NCBI RefSeq assembly: GCF_018070565.1
Contig: NZ_JAGPXL010000021.1
Coordinates: 1 to 64,000 of the forward strand
Source: Streptomyces sp. B93
GTDB lineage: Bacteria; Actinomycetota; Actinomycetes; Streptomycetales; Streptomycetaceae
DNA: 64,000 bases
Reading direction: 5' to 3'
This document shows, piece after piece, positions 50,960-59,742 of this stretch. Within the stretch, counting starts at the first letter, position 1. The number at the start of each line of letters is the position of its first letter. The notes below the pieces were generated by a model. That model did no database searches, was not told the origin of the DNA, and saw only the letters and a program-made list of their open reading frames with translations. The position numbers were made by a program, and so were the translations under genes.

Positions 50960-50996
50960 TTAGTTTACCTAAAGCGACTTTGTTTACTTTACCTAA
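50960..50996. repeat. Two TTTACCTAA direct repeats upstream of nhaA
   Basis: TTTACCTAA occurs at 50964-50972 and 50988-50996 (24-bp period). The first is part of a small palindrome TTAG-TTTAC-CTAA and the second of CTT-TACCT-AAG. They form a local AT-rich patch in the nhaA-acs gap, about 100-140 bp before nhaA. Confidence 0.55.
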
Positions 50997-51046
50997 GGTG
51001 CCCGGGACGGTGGGCTAAACGTGATGATCCTCATGTTAAGCACAAA

Positions 51047-51080
51047 GGGGGCGCCCCGCGCGTTCGCGCCGGGCGCCCCC
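51047..51080 (-). terminator. Terminator after acs
   Basis: GGGGGCGCCC and GGGCGCCCCC (10 bp) plus an inner GCGC stem form a strong hairpin 23 bp after the acs stop. On the minus strand a T-rich stretch (CCCTTTGTGCTT) follows, giving a standard intrinsic terminator. Confidence 0.9.
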
Positions 51081-51102
51081 CTCAGGGCTCGGTCCGGTCT
51101 GC

Positions 51103-53058
51103 TCAGTCCTCGCTGGGCGCGGCCGGGAGCTTGGCCTGGATGAGGTCCATGACCGTGCTGTCGGTCAGCGTGGTGACGTCTCCCAGCTGGCGGTTCTCCG
51201 CGACGTCGCGCAGCAGTCGGCGCATGATCTTGCCGGAGCGGGTCTTCGGCAGCTCCGCGACCGGCAGGATGCGCTTCGGCTTGGCGATCGGGCCGAGCGT
51301 GGCGCCCACGTGGTTGCGCAGCTCCGCGACCAGGTCCTCGGTCTCCGCCGCCGTACCCCGAAGGATCACGAAGGCGACGATCGCCTGGCCGGTGGTCTCG
51401 TCGGCCGCGCCGACCACGGCCGCCTCGGCGACCGACGGGTGCGAGACCAGCGCCGACTCGACCTCGGTGGTGGAGATGTTGTGGCCGGACACCAGCATCA
51501 CGTCGTCCACCCGGCCGAGCAGCCAGATGTCGCCGTCGTCGTCCTTCTTCGCGCCGTCACCGGCGAAGTACCGGCTCTCGAACCGCGACCAGTAGGTGTC
51601 GATGAACCGCTGGTCGTCGCCCCAGATGGTGCGCAGCATCGACGGCCACGGCTCGGTCAGGACGAGGTAGCCACCGCCGCCGTTGGGCACCTCGTTCGCC
51701 TCGTCGTCCACGACGGTGGCGCTGATGCCGGGCAGCGGGCGCTGGGCCGAGCCCGGCTTGGTCTCGGTCACGCCCGGCAGCGGGGAGATCATCATCGCGC
51801 CGGTCTCGGTCTGCCACCAGGTGTCCACGATCGGCGTGCGGTCGCCACCGATGTGCTTGCGGTACCAGATCCACGCCTCCGGGTTGATCGGCTCACCGAC
51901 CGAACCGAGCACCCGCAGCGAGGACAGGTCGAACTTGGCGGGGATGTCGTCGCCCCACTTCATGAACGTCCGGATCGCGGTCGGCGCCGTGTAGAGGATC
52001 GTCACCCCGTACTTCTGCACGATCTCCCAGAACCGGCCCTGGTGCGGGGTGTCGGGTGTGCCCTCGTACATCACTTGGGTCGCGCCGTTCGCCAGCGGGC
52101 CGTAGACGATGTAGGAGTGCCCGGTGACCCAGCCGACGTCGGCCGTGCACCAGTACACGTCCGTCTCCGGCTTGAGGTCGAAGACCGCGTGGTGGGTGTA
52201 CGCCGTCTGGGTGAGATAGCCGCCGGAGGTGTGCAGGATGCCCTTCGGCTTACCCGTCGTACCGGAGGTGTAGAGGATGAACAGCGGCTGCTCCGCCTCG
52301 AACGCCTCCGGGGTGTGCTCGGCCGACTGCCGCTCCACGACCTCGTGCCACCACAGGTCGCGCTCGTCCTGCCAGTCGACGTCCTGGCCGGTGCGGCGGA
52401 CCACCAGCACGTGCTCGACGTTGCCCGCCTTCTCGACCGCCTCGTCCACGGCGGGCTTGAGCGCGGACGGCTTGCCGCGCCGGTAGCCGCCGTCGGAGGT
52501 GATGACGATCTTGGCGTCGGCGTCCTGGATACGGGTCGCGAGCGCGTCCGAGGAGAAGCCGCCGAACACCACCGAGTGAGCGGCGCCGATCCGGGCGCAC
52601 GCCAGCATCGCGACCGCCGTCTCGGGGATCATCGGCATGTAGACGGCGACCCGGTCGCCCTTCTGCACGCCCAGCTCCAGCAGGGCGTTGGCGGCCTTGG
52701 AGACCTCGTCCTTGAGCTGGGCGTAGGTGATGGCGCGGCTGTCGCCCGGCTCGCCCTCGAAGTGGATGGCGACGCGGTCGCCGTGCCCGGCCTCGACATG
52801 GCGGTCGACGCAGTTGTACGCGACGTTGAGCCTGCCGTCCTTGAACCACTTGGCGAACGGCGGATTCGACCAGTCCAGCGTCTCGGTCGGCTCCACGGCC
52901 CAGGTCAGCCGCCGGGCCTGCGCGGCCCAGAAGCCGAGCCTGTCAGCCTTGGCCTGTTCATACGCCTCCGCGGTGACGTTGGCGTGCGCTGCCAGGTCGG
53001 CGGGGGGTGCGAACCTGCGCTCTTCCTTGAGCAGGTTGGCCAGGCTTTCGTTGCTCAC
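51103..53058 (-). CDS. acs: Acetyl-CoA synthetase
   Basis: A 651-residue enzyme starting at GTG 53058 (GGGAG upstream), the usual Acs length. Motifs in order: [54 protein letters not shown] (P-loop), [37 protein letters not shown] and [15 protein letters not shown] with the acetylatable Lys. It converts acetate, ATP and CoA to acetyl-CoA. A Crp-motif match lies 29-42 bp upstream. It ends with a strong terminator. Confidence 0.97.
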   Translation of the reverse strand: MSNESLANLLKEERRFAPPADLAAHANVTAEAYEQAKADRLGFWAAQARRLTWAVEPTETLDWSNPPFAKWFKDGRLNVAYNCVDRHVEAGHGDRVAIHFEGEPGDSRAITYAQLKDEVSKAANALLELGVQKGDRVAVYMPMIPETAVAMLACARIGAAHSVVFGGFSSDALATRIQDADAKIVITSDGGYRRGKPSALKPAVDEAVEKAGNVEHVLVVRRTGQDVDWQDERDLWWHEVVERQSAEHTPEAFEAEQPLFILYTSGTTGKPKGILHTSGGYLTQTAYTHHAVFDLKPETDVYWCTADVGWVTGHSYIVYGPLANGATQVMYEGTPDTPHQGRFWEIVQKYGVTILYTAPTAIRTFMKWGDDIPAKFDLSSLRVLGSVGEPINPEAWIWYRKHIGGDRTPIVDTWWQTETGAMMISPLPGVTETKPGSAQRPLPGISATVVDDEANEVPNGGGGYLVLTEPWPSMLRTIWGDDQRFIDTYWSRFESRYFAGDGAKKDDDGDIWLLGRVDDVMLVSGHNISTTEVESALVSHPSVAEAAVVGAADETTGQAIVAFVILRGTAAETEDLVAELRNHVGATLGPIAKPKRILPVAELPKTRSGKIMRRLLRDVAENRQLGDVTTLTDSTVMDLIQAKLPAAPSED

Positions 53059-53086
53059 GACATCTCCCTTTCCCAGGGTGTCCGTT

Positions 53087-53100
53087 GTGTCCCAGGCCAC
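53087..53100. promoter_or_regulatory. Crp-motif match upstream of acs
   Basis: GTG-TCCCAG-G-C-CAC fits GTGN6GNCAC exactly and starts 29 bp before the acs start codon. The motif is short, so chance matches are expected in a high-GC genome; no extended palindrome is seen. Confidence 0.35.
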
Positions 53101-53204
53101 AGCTCATCAGACCCGGGGGGCCGATGACAAGGGTCGACGGGAAATTGGTTTAGACCTGTCATCGGTCCCGTTGGGCCTGGTGCGGGCATGTGGATGCGGA
53201 CCTG

Positions 53205-53250
53205 TACGGGTGGTGCGGGCTCTCGGATACGGGTGGTGCGGGCTCTCGGA
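53205..53250. repeat. Two identical 23-bp tandem repeats upstream of acs
   Basis: Two exact copies of a 23-bp unit beginning TACGGGTGGTGCGGGC stand head to tail in the 365-bp gap 53059-53423, with a partial GGTGCGGGC copy near 53179. The rest of this gap shows no gene apart from the Crp-motif match at 53087. Confidence 0.85.
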
Positions 53251-53423
53251 CCCTCGTCCCGCGGGCGTCGGACCGGCCGTCCTGCGGACCTGGACCGTCA
53301 CCCGCGGGCTTGGACCGTTTGTCCCTTCCCACGGACCGCGCACCGGCCGGGTTCAGGAGGGTGCGGCGCTGTAACGCCCCTCACACCGCGGCCCGCCCCG
53401 GCCCTTCCCCGAGGCCCTCGCCG

Positions 53424-56126
53424 TCACGCCGGACTGCGCAGCTCACCCGCCCCTTCCACATGGTCGAAGACCGGCTCCCCGTCGTCCGTCTCGGTGAGCA
53501 GATACGCCTGTGCCTCGCCGACGTGGAAGTACATCCCGTGCAGCTCCAGACCGCTCTCGCGCATCGCCCGGGCCACCGACGGGTGGGCCCGCAGATGCTC
53601 CAGCTGCTGGACGACATTGGTCAGGCACAGCTGCTCCACCGCGTCGGCGGGTCTGCGCACCGCCAGCCGTGCCCAGCTGCCGCTGTCGTCGGCCATGCGC
53701 TCCAGACTCGGCACCCCGTGCCGCAGCCACCGCCCGAGCGGCGTACGGGTGCTGCCCGGCCCCGACTTGAGCAGAGCCTGCATCGCACCGCAGCCGGAGT
53801 GCCCGCACACCGTGATGGACCGCACCTGGAGCACGTCCACCGCGTACTCGATCGCCGCGGCCACCGAGTCGTCGCCGCTCTCCGCACCCGGCAGCGGTAC
53901 GAGGTTGCCCACGTTGCGCACCACGAACAGGTCCCCCGGACCACTGGACGTGATCATCGAGGTGACGACCCGGGAGTCGGCGCAGGTCAGGAACAGCTGG
54001 ACCGGCCGCTGCCCCTCCCGCGCCAGCCGCGCCAGCTCACCGCGCACATGGGGGGCGGTGTTGCGGTGGAAGGCCGTGATGCCGCGCAGCAGGTGGTGGC
54101 CGCCGGGGGTGCCCAGCACGGGGTCAGGTGCGGGGTCAGACGTGAGGTCAGGCGTGGGATCGGATGCGGGACCGGATGCGCGATCGGACGTGGGGTTGGG
54201 TGCGGGGTCGAGCGCCGGGTCGGATGTCGTCCGGCAGGTGCCGTACGTACTGCTCGTGCTGTGCGTGAGGGCCGTGCCGGAGTCGCTCGGCCCGCCGGAC
54301 AGCTCGCTGACCGCAGTGGGGACCTCCTTCCTCTCCGTCTTCTGCTCGGTGCTCGTGTCCTTGGTCCTCGCGGGACCGGCCTCCTCGTGGTCCCCTGCGA
54401 CTCGGCGCGCTTGCCCCAGCGACTCGCCGGACGTGCCCGACAGTCTGACCGGAGCTGCCGCGCACTGGTGGTTGCGCCAGGGGGTCCAGGGGCGGCAGCG
54501 GCAGTCGGCGACGGGAGTGCGCCCGGTGGTCCCGGACACATCGAGGCCGGGGTCCGGGGAGGCGGTCGGCTCGGTGGTCCGGGTACCGGTGCGGCGACCG
54601 GTCAGTTCGACGGTGCCGCCCTGCGCGGTGTGGGTGTTCTGCCAGTCCTGCAAGGTCTCGTACGCCGCGTGGTCCATGAACGAGCCGTCCAACTCGACGA
54701 CCACTTCGGCCCCTTGGGGTACGTGGTGCAGGGCCCGGCTGAGCCGGGGCACCGCGAGGAACGTCAACTGCCCTCGCACCTGGACGTGATGGACTCCTTC
54801 CTGCACTTCATGGGTGATACGGGTGCGGGTGAGGCGGTGCAGCGCCACGCCGACCGCGGCGGCGATGCCCAGCGCCACGCCCTCCAGGACGCCGAGGAGC
54901 ACCACGCCGAGGGTGGTGACGACGTACACCAGCACTTCTCGGTGGCGGGTCACCGTGCGAATGTGGTGCAGGGACACCATCTGGATGCCGACGGCCATCA
55001 CCAGGGCGGCGAGCGAGGCGAGCGGGATCAGCTCCAGGATCGGGACCATCAGCAGCGCGGCGACTACTACGAGAACGCCGTGCAGCATCGTGGAGTTCCG
55101 GCTGACGGCACCCGCGTGGACATTGGCCGTGCTGCGCACCGCGACGCCCGCGACCGGCAGTCCGCCGAGGCCGCCGGAGACGACGTTCGCGGCGCCCTGG
55201 CCCAGGAGTTCGCGGTCGAGGTCGGAGCGTCCGACATGGGTGGCCGGCGCGGGGCGGGCGGCGGCCAGCTTGTCCACGGCGACCGCGCCGAGCAGCGACT
55301 GCACACTGCATACCAGCGTGGTGGTGAGCACGGCGGCGACCAGCCCGAGCACCGGGCCCTCGGGCAGCCCGGCCAAGGCGTGGCTGCTCCACGTCGGCAA
55401 GTCCACCTTGGGCAGCCGCAGCCCGGCCAGCGAGGCGGCCGCGGTGGCCCCGGCGACGGCGACGAGCGCGGTCGGCACCTTGCGCAGCAGCTGTCCGGCC
55501 CGGCCGGGGATGCGGGGCCAGAGCAGCAGCAGGGCCAGGGTGAGCGCGCTCACCGACAGCGCCGCCGGGTGCAGCTCCGCCAACTGCGTGGGCAGCGCGG
55601 CGAGGTTGTCGGGCACGGAACTCTGCGGGGTGCCGCCGAGCATGATGTGCAGCTGGGCGACGGCGATGGTGACGCCGATTCCGGCGAGCATGCCGTGCAC
55701 GATGGCGGGACTGACGGCGAGCGCGCCGCGCGCTACCCGCAGACAGCCGAGGCCGATCTGGGCGAGACCGGCGAGGACGGTGATGGCGCAGGTCGTACGC
55801 CATCCGTAGCGCTGGATGAGATCGGCGGTGACGACGGTGAGTCCGGCGGCCGGACCGCTCACCTGGAGCGGGGAGCCGCCGAGCCGTCCGGCGACGATGC
55901 CGCCGACGGCCGCCGCGACCAGGCCCGCCTGGAGCGGTGCGCCGGTGGCGAGCGCGATGCCGAGGGACAGCGGCAGGGCGATCAGGAAGACGGCGATCGC
56001 GGCCGAGACGTCGGCGCCCGCGACGCGGAAGCGGGGGCGCCGGGTGGGCGGGGGGCTGTGGGACTGCCGTACGGGCTCGGACCGGCGAGCGTCGGTCGTA
56101 CGGCGGGTGGGGACGCAGGCTGACAT
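53424..56126 (-). CDS. SulP-family anion transporter fused to beta-carbonic anhydrase
   Basis: A 900-residue fusion. Residues about 35-430 are a SulP transporter with about ten helices (ADVSAAIAVFLIALPLSLGI, QVSGPAAGLTVVTADLI), followed by a STAS-like domain (440-500, VVVELDGSFMDHAAYETLQD). A 160-residue low-complexity linker (DPAPNPTSDRASGPASDPTP) leads to a beta-carbonic anhydrase at 670-895, with zinc ligands in CADSR (about 719) and CGHSGC (about 775). SulP/carbonic anhydrase fusions are predicted bicarbonate importers. ATG 56126 has no strong ribosome site. Divergent from a secreted lipoprotein gene. Confidence 0.94.
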   Translation of the reverse strand: MSACVPTRRTTDARRSEPVRQSHSPPPTRRPRFRVAGADVSAAIAVFLIALPLSLGIALATGAPLQAGLVAAAVGGIVAGRLGGSPLQVSGPAAGLTVVTADLIQRYGWRTTCAITVLAGLAQIGLGCLRVARGALAVSPAIVHGMLAGIGVTIAVAQLHIMLGGTPQSSVPDNLAALPTQLAELHPAALSVSALTLALLLLWPRIPGRAGQLLRKVPTALVAVAGATAAASLAGLRLPKVDLPTWSSHALAGLPEGPVLGLVAAVLTTTLVCSVQSLLGAVAVDKLAAARPAPATHVGRSDLDRELLGQGAANVVSGGLGGLPVAGVAVRSTANVHAGAVSRNSTMLHGVLVVVAALLMVPILELIPLASLAALVMAVGIQMVSLHHIRTVTRHREVLVYVVTTLGVVLLGVLEGVALGIAAAVGVALHRLTRTRITHEVQEGVHHVQVRGQLTFLAVPRLSRALHHVPQGAEVVVELDGSFMDHAAYETLQDWQNTHTAQGGTVELTGRRTGTRTTEPTASPDPGLDVSGTTGRTPVADCRCRPWTPWRNHQCAAAPVRLSGTSGESLGQARRVAGDHEEAGPARTKDTSTEQKTERKEVPTAVSELSGGPSDSGTALTHSTSSTYGTCRTTSDPALDPAPNPTSDRASGPASDPTPDLTSDPAPDPVLGTPGGHHLLRGITAFHRNTAPHVRGELARLAREGQRPVQLFLTCADSRVVTSMITSSGPGDLFVVRNVGNLVPLPGAESGDDSVAAAIEYAVDVLQVRSITVCGHSGCGAMQALLKSGPGSTRTPLGRWLRHGVPSLERMADDSGSWARLAVRRPADAVEQLCLTNVVQQLEHLRAHPSVARAMRESGLELHGMYFHVGEAQAYLLTETDDGEPVFDHVEGAGELRSPA

Positions 56127-56436
56127 GGTTTCCCGTCTCCTCCGGGGCAGCGCGGTCGCGGAACAGGTGGTCCCCGCTCGACGGCGGGGGCGGGTCGCGG
56201 CCGTGGGTCACGGCGTACAGCGGCGGGATGCATCAACAATCAGTAAACGATTCGTAATGCAGAGTAAAGGCAAAGCATGGATATTCCGGGCAATTAGCCC
56301 AATCAATCACTCCGGAGAGTGAAGCGAGCATTTCATCGGCTTGTCATACAAATTCCTTCTTCGTCCCGTGCGACCTTGGCGGCGCTGTCACCGAGTTCGC
56401 CAGTGTTCGCCAGAGAAGGAAGAAGGTGGGCGGGAC
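56127..56436. other. 310-bp divergent gap with an AT-rich core
   Basis: No gene is seen. The second half (56230-56320) is unusually AT-rich for this genome and contains GGGC-AATTA-GCCC (56288-56300) and ACTCCGGAGAGT. This is presumably the promoter region of the SulP fusion and the lipoprotein gene. Confidence 0.5.
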
Positions 56437-57708
56437 ATGGCCGTCAGCCAGAGGATCGCCGTGGGTGTCGTGGTCGCCGCGGTCTGTGCCGGGTCACTCG
56501 CCGGTTGCGGGAGTGGCTCCGACGACACGCGGGAGGGGGCTCCCGGACCGCCGAAGGCCAAGGCCGCTCCCGCCCCGAAGAGCGTGGTGCGTCTGATCGG
56601 CGACGGCTCCACCGCGTTCACCGGGGCGCAGCCCCATCTGCCCCGGGCCGAGCGGCTGAAGCCGGGCGAGAAGCCCCCGCAGTTCGTGGTGTTCTCCTGG
56701 GACGGCGCGGGCGAGGACAGCCAGAAGCTGTTCTCCCACTTCCGTCAGGTCGCCAAGGACAACAACGCCACCATGACGTACTTCCTCAGCGGCGTGTACC
56801 TGCTGCCCGAGGACCGGCGCGACCTCTACCGGCCGCCGCAGCACTCGCCCGGCCGCTCCGACATCGGCTTCAACGACCGGCAGGGCATCGCCGACACCGT
56901 GAAACAGCTGCGGCTGGCGTGGCTGGAGGGCAACGAGATCGGCACCCACTTCAACGGCCACTTCTGCGGGCGCGGCGGGGGCGTCGGCGAATGGTCGGTC
57001 GAGGAGTGGAAGGACGAGATCGCCCAGGCCAAGGCGTTCGTGAAGTCCTGGAAGACCAACACGGGCATGCGGAACTCGGCCCCGCTCCCCTTCGACTACG
57101 ACCGGGAACTGATCGGCGCCCGCACCCCCTGCCTGGAGGGCCAGCAGAACTTCACCAAGGCCGCCCGCGAACTGGGCTTCCGCTATGACACCAGCGGCGT
57201 CAACAACCAGGTCTGGCCCGGGAAGAAGGAGGGCCTGTGGGACCTGTCCATGCAGTTGGTGCCCTTCCCCGGCCACTCCTTCGAGCAACTGGCCATGGAC
57301 TACAACTTCATGGTCAACCAGTCGGGCAGCACCAGCCAGGGCGACCCCGCCAAGCACCGGCTCTGGGGCGACCAGATGCGTGACGGTCTCCTCCAGGGCT
57401 TCCAGCGCGCCTACGACGGCAACCGCGCCCCTCTGATCATTGGCAACCACTTCGAGTCCTGGAACGGGGGCACCTACATGCGGGCCATCCAGGAGGTCGT
57501 CGAGCAGGTGTGCACCAAGGAGGAGGTGCGCTGTGTGTCCTTCCGGCAACTGGCCGACTGGCTCGACGCCCAGGATCCGGGGACCCTGGCGAAGCTGCGC
57601 ACGCTGAAGGTCGGCGAGGCACCCGCGCGGGGCTGGAAGTCCTTCCTGTCCGCCCGCCCGGCCCCGGCACCGAAGGGCGTGCCGGGGGCACCGGCGGGCG
57701 GCCGGTAA
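56437..57708 (+). CDS. Secreted lipoprotein, polysaccharide deacetylase-like
   Basis: A 423-residue protein with a lipoprotein signal (MAVSQRIAVGVVVAAVCAGS then LAGC). The body starts with PPQFVVFSWDGAGEDSQKLF, similar to the first motif of NodB-type deacetylases (FSWDGA in place of FTFDDG), and has GNEIGTHFNGHFCG, a His-x3-His pair as in the second motif. Later RAPLIIGNHFESWNGGTYM occurs. It is probably a surface enzyme acting on polysaccharide, though one catalytic Asp is uncertain. ATG 56437 is preceded by GAAGG. Confidence 0.82.
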   Translation: MAVSQRIAVGVVVAAVCAGSLAGCGSGSDDTREGAPGPPKAKAAPAPKSVVRLIGDGSTAFTGAQPHLPRAERLKPGEKPPQFVVFSWDGAGEDSQKLFSHFRQVAKDNNATMTYFLSGVYLLPEDRRDLYRPPQHSPGRSDIGFNDRQGIADTVKQLRLAWLEGNEIGTHFNGHFCGRGGGVGEWSVEEWKDEIAQAKAFVKSWKTNTGMRNSAPLPFDYDRELIGARTPCLEGQQNFTKAARELGFRYDTSGVNNQVWPGKKEGLWDLSMQLVPFPGHSFEQLAMDYNFMVNQSGSTSQGDPAKHRLWGDQMRDGLLQGFQRAYDGNRAPLIIGNHFESWNGGTYMRAIQEVVEQVCTKEEVRCVSFRQLADWLDAQDPGTLAKLRTLKVGEAPARGWKSFLSARPAPAPKGVPGAPAGGR

Positions 57709-57762
57709 CCGCTGTGCGCGCGGGCGGCCTCGGGGGTGCCCCCGGGGCGTCGCGCGGACGGC

Positions 57763-58743
57763 TCAGGCGGTGGCCGCCACGCGCTCGCTGAGCAAGAAGC
57801 CGGGGTCGACCTGCGCGGCCAGGTCGGCTCCGGTGCGCTCATTGCCCCAGGACCGGGCGTTCTTCAGGTGGAAGTGCACCATCTGGCGGGTGTAGCGCTC
57901 CCAGTCGCGGTGCCGGTACGTCGCGTCGGCGGTCGTGCGCAGGGTGCGCAGCGCGTCGCGGTTGGCCTCCTCCAGGAGGTCGAACCGGGGCGGGCGGCCC
58001 TTCTCCAGTGCCCGCACCCAGTCCGACTGCCCGACCGTCACGAGCAGGTCGTCCCCGACTTCGGCGCGGAGGAAGTCGAGGTCGTCCTGGCCCAGCACCT
58101 TGTTGCCGACGACCTTCAGGGTGATGTCGTAGTCACGGGCGTACTCCTTGTACTGGCGGTAGACGGAGACCCCCCGTCGGGTCGGCTCGGCGACGAGGTA
58201 GGTGATGTCGAAGCGGGTGAACATGCCGGAGGCGAAGGAGTCCGAGCCCGCGGTCATGTCGACGACCACGTACTCGTCGGGGCCGTCGACCAGGTGGTTC
58301 AGGCACAGCTCCACCGCTCCCGTCTTGGAGTGGTAGCAGGCGACCCCCAGGTCGGCGTCCGTGAAGGCGCCCGTGACCATCAAACGGACGGCGCCGCCGT
58401 CGAGTTCCACCGGCCGGGCGCAGGCGTCGTAGACCGGGTTGTCCTCGCGCACCCGCAGCAGCCGGGAGCCCTCGCCGGGCGGGGTGGTTTTGATCATCGT
58501 CTCGGCGGAGGCGATACGCGGGTTGTCGCCGCGCAGGTAGTCCTTGATCAGCGGCAGCCGGTCACCCATCGCGGGAAGTGCCGCCGCGGCCGCCTCGTCG
58601 AGACCCAGCGCGCAGCCCAGATGCTGGTTGATGTCCGCGTCCACGGCGACGACCGGTGCCCCGGTGGCCGCGAGATGGCGGATGAAGAGGGACGACAGGG
58701 TGGTCTTGCCGCTGCCACCCTTGCCGACGAAAGCAATTTTCAT
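57763..58743 (-). CDS. CooC/MinD-like ATPase
   Basis: A 326-residue P-loop ATPase with deviant Walker A at the very N-terminus (MKIAFVGKGGSGKTTLSSLF), VVAVDADINQHLGCALGL and VVVDMTAGSDSFASGMF. The fold matches the CooC/Mrp branch of MinD-like ATPases that load metals or act as switches. TACGCT lies 8 nt upstream of the ATG without a ribosome site, so the message is probably leaderless. It is divergent from the Fic-like gene by 118 bp, an arrangement conserved in Streptomyces as I recall. Confidence 0.88.
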   Translation of the reverse strand: MKIAFVGKGGSGKTTLSSLFIRHLAATGAPVVAVDADINQHLGCALGLDEAAAAALPAMGDRLPLIKDYLRGDNPRIASAETMIKTTPPGEGSRLLRVREDNPVYDACARPVELDGGAVRLMVTGAFTDADLGVACYHSKTGAVELCLNHLVDGPDEYVVVDMTAGSDSFASGMFTRFDITYLVAEPTRRGVSVYRQYKEYARDYDITLKVVGNKVLGQDDLDFLRAEVGDDLLVTVGQSDWVRALEKGRPPRFDLLEEANRDALRTLRTTADATYRHRDWERYTRQMVHFHLKNARSWGNERTGADLAAQVDPGFLLSERVAATA

Positions 58744-58848
58744 GTTCAGTAAGCGTAGTGGCGCGGGCCGCGCCGGGCGCGCGAGAACGTGAAGAAGACC
58801 ACTCGATCGTGGGGTGTGAGCCCGGGGTGACCGGGGCTGGACAGGCCC

Positions 58849-58854
58849 TAGGGT
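58849..58854 (+). promoter_or_regulatory. -10 element of the leaderless Fic-like gene
   Basis: TAGGGT lies 7 nt before the ATG at 58862. The divergent ATPase gene has TACGCT at 58752-58757 in the same relation. No ribosome site is present at either. Confidence 0.65.
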
Positions 58855-58861
58855 CGTACTC

Positions 58862-59686
58862 ATGAGTACGACAGGCGCGACCGCCGACCCGCTCGCCGCC
58901 CTGGGCTCACTGCCCGGCGTGGCCGACTCCGTGGAGTCCGTGCGCAAGGCCGTGGACCGGGTGTACGGGCACCGCATCATGCGACGCCGCAGCAACGAGA
59001 TCACCTCTGAGGCGGCGCTGCGCGGCGCGCGGGGCTCCGCGGCGCTCTCCGGCGCGGACTGGGCGCTGGAAGAGGTGCGCAGGCGTACGGACTTCGGCGG
59101 GGACGACGAGGCCCGGACCGTGGGCGCGGCCCTGAGGCTGACCGCGGAGGCGGGCCAGCTGCTCTCCATCTGGCGGCAGTCGCCCCTCAGGGTGCTGGCC
59201 CGGCTGCACCTGGTGGCGGCGGCGGAGAAGGACGATCGGGCGGGGCGTCCCCGGCAGGAGGGCGAACCCGTCGACGAGTCGCTGATCACGCAGCCGCTGC
59301 CGAGCGCCGCCGAGGTGTCGGGCCGTCTGGAGGGCCTGTCCGATCTGATCATCGCGGGCAGCTCGGCGCCCGCGCTGGTCACGGCGGCCGTCGTGCACGG
59401 TGAGCTGCTGGCGCTGCGGCCCTTCGTCTCGTACAACGGCCTGGTCGCGCGGACGGCCGAGCGGATCGTGCTGGTCGGCAGCGGTCTGGACCCGAAGTCG
59501 GTGTGTCCCGCCGAGGTCGGCTACGCGGAGCTGGGCGGCGAGGCCTATCTGACCGCCTTCGACGGCTATCTCTCCGGGACCGCGGAGGGCATGGCCGCCT
59601 GGATCGCCCACTGCGGCAAGGCGGTCGGACTCGGCGCGCGCGAGTCGACGGCCGTGTGCGAGGCGCTTCAGCGCGGCGCGGCATAA
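58862..59686 (+). CDS. Fic-like protein with a degenerate active site
   Basis: A 274-residue protein. VHGELLALRPFVSYNGLVAR (residues about 177-196) aligns with the Fic motif HPFxxGNGRxxR, but the catalytic His is Arg (RPF) and Gly-Asn-Gly-Arg reads Tyr-Asn-Gly-Leu, so AMP transfer is unlikely. SEAALRGARGSAALSGADWAL near the N-terminus resembles the inhibitory-helix region of Fic proteins. A non-catalytic or binding role is inferred. It is divergent from a CooC-like ATPase and both messages appear leaderless. Confidence 0.8.
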   Translation: MSTTGATADPLAALGSLPGVADSVESVRKAVDRVYGHRIMRRRSNEITSEAALRGARGSAALSGADWALEEVRRRTDFGGDDEARTVGAALRLTAEAGQLLSIWRQSPLRVLARLHLVAAAEKDDRAGRPRQEGEPVDESLITQPLPSAAEVSGRLEGLSDLIIAGSSAPALVTAAVVHGELLALRPFVSYNGLVARTAERIVLVGSGLDPKSVCPAEVGYAELGGEAYLTAFDGYLSGTAEGMAAWIAHCGKAVGLGARESTAVCEALQRGAA

Positions 59687-59714
59687 AGGTCGCGGAGGGG
59701 TCCGGGAAAGGGTT

Positions 59715-59742
59715 GCGGCGGTACGAGTTCTCGTACCGCCGC
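59715..59742 (+). terminator. Terminator after the Fic-like gene
   Basis: Arms GCGGCGGTACGAG and CTCGTACCGCCGC are perfectly complementary over 13 bp with only TT between them (the inner pairs open as a loop). It starts 29 bp after the stop. Confidence 0.85.

Noticed and set aside
50954-50996. Iron box (DmdR/IdeR) upstream of nhaA
   Set aside because: Aligned to the 19-bp iron-box consensus TTAGGTTAGGCTCACCTAA, each copy matches only about 11 positions, mostly the shared CCTAA end.
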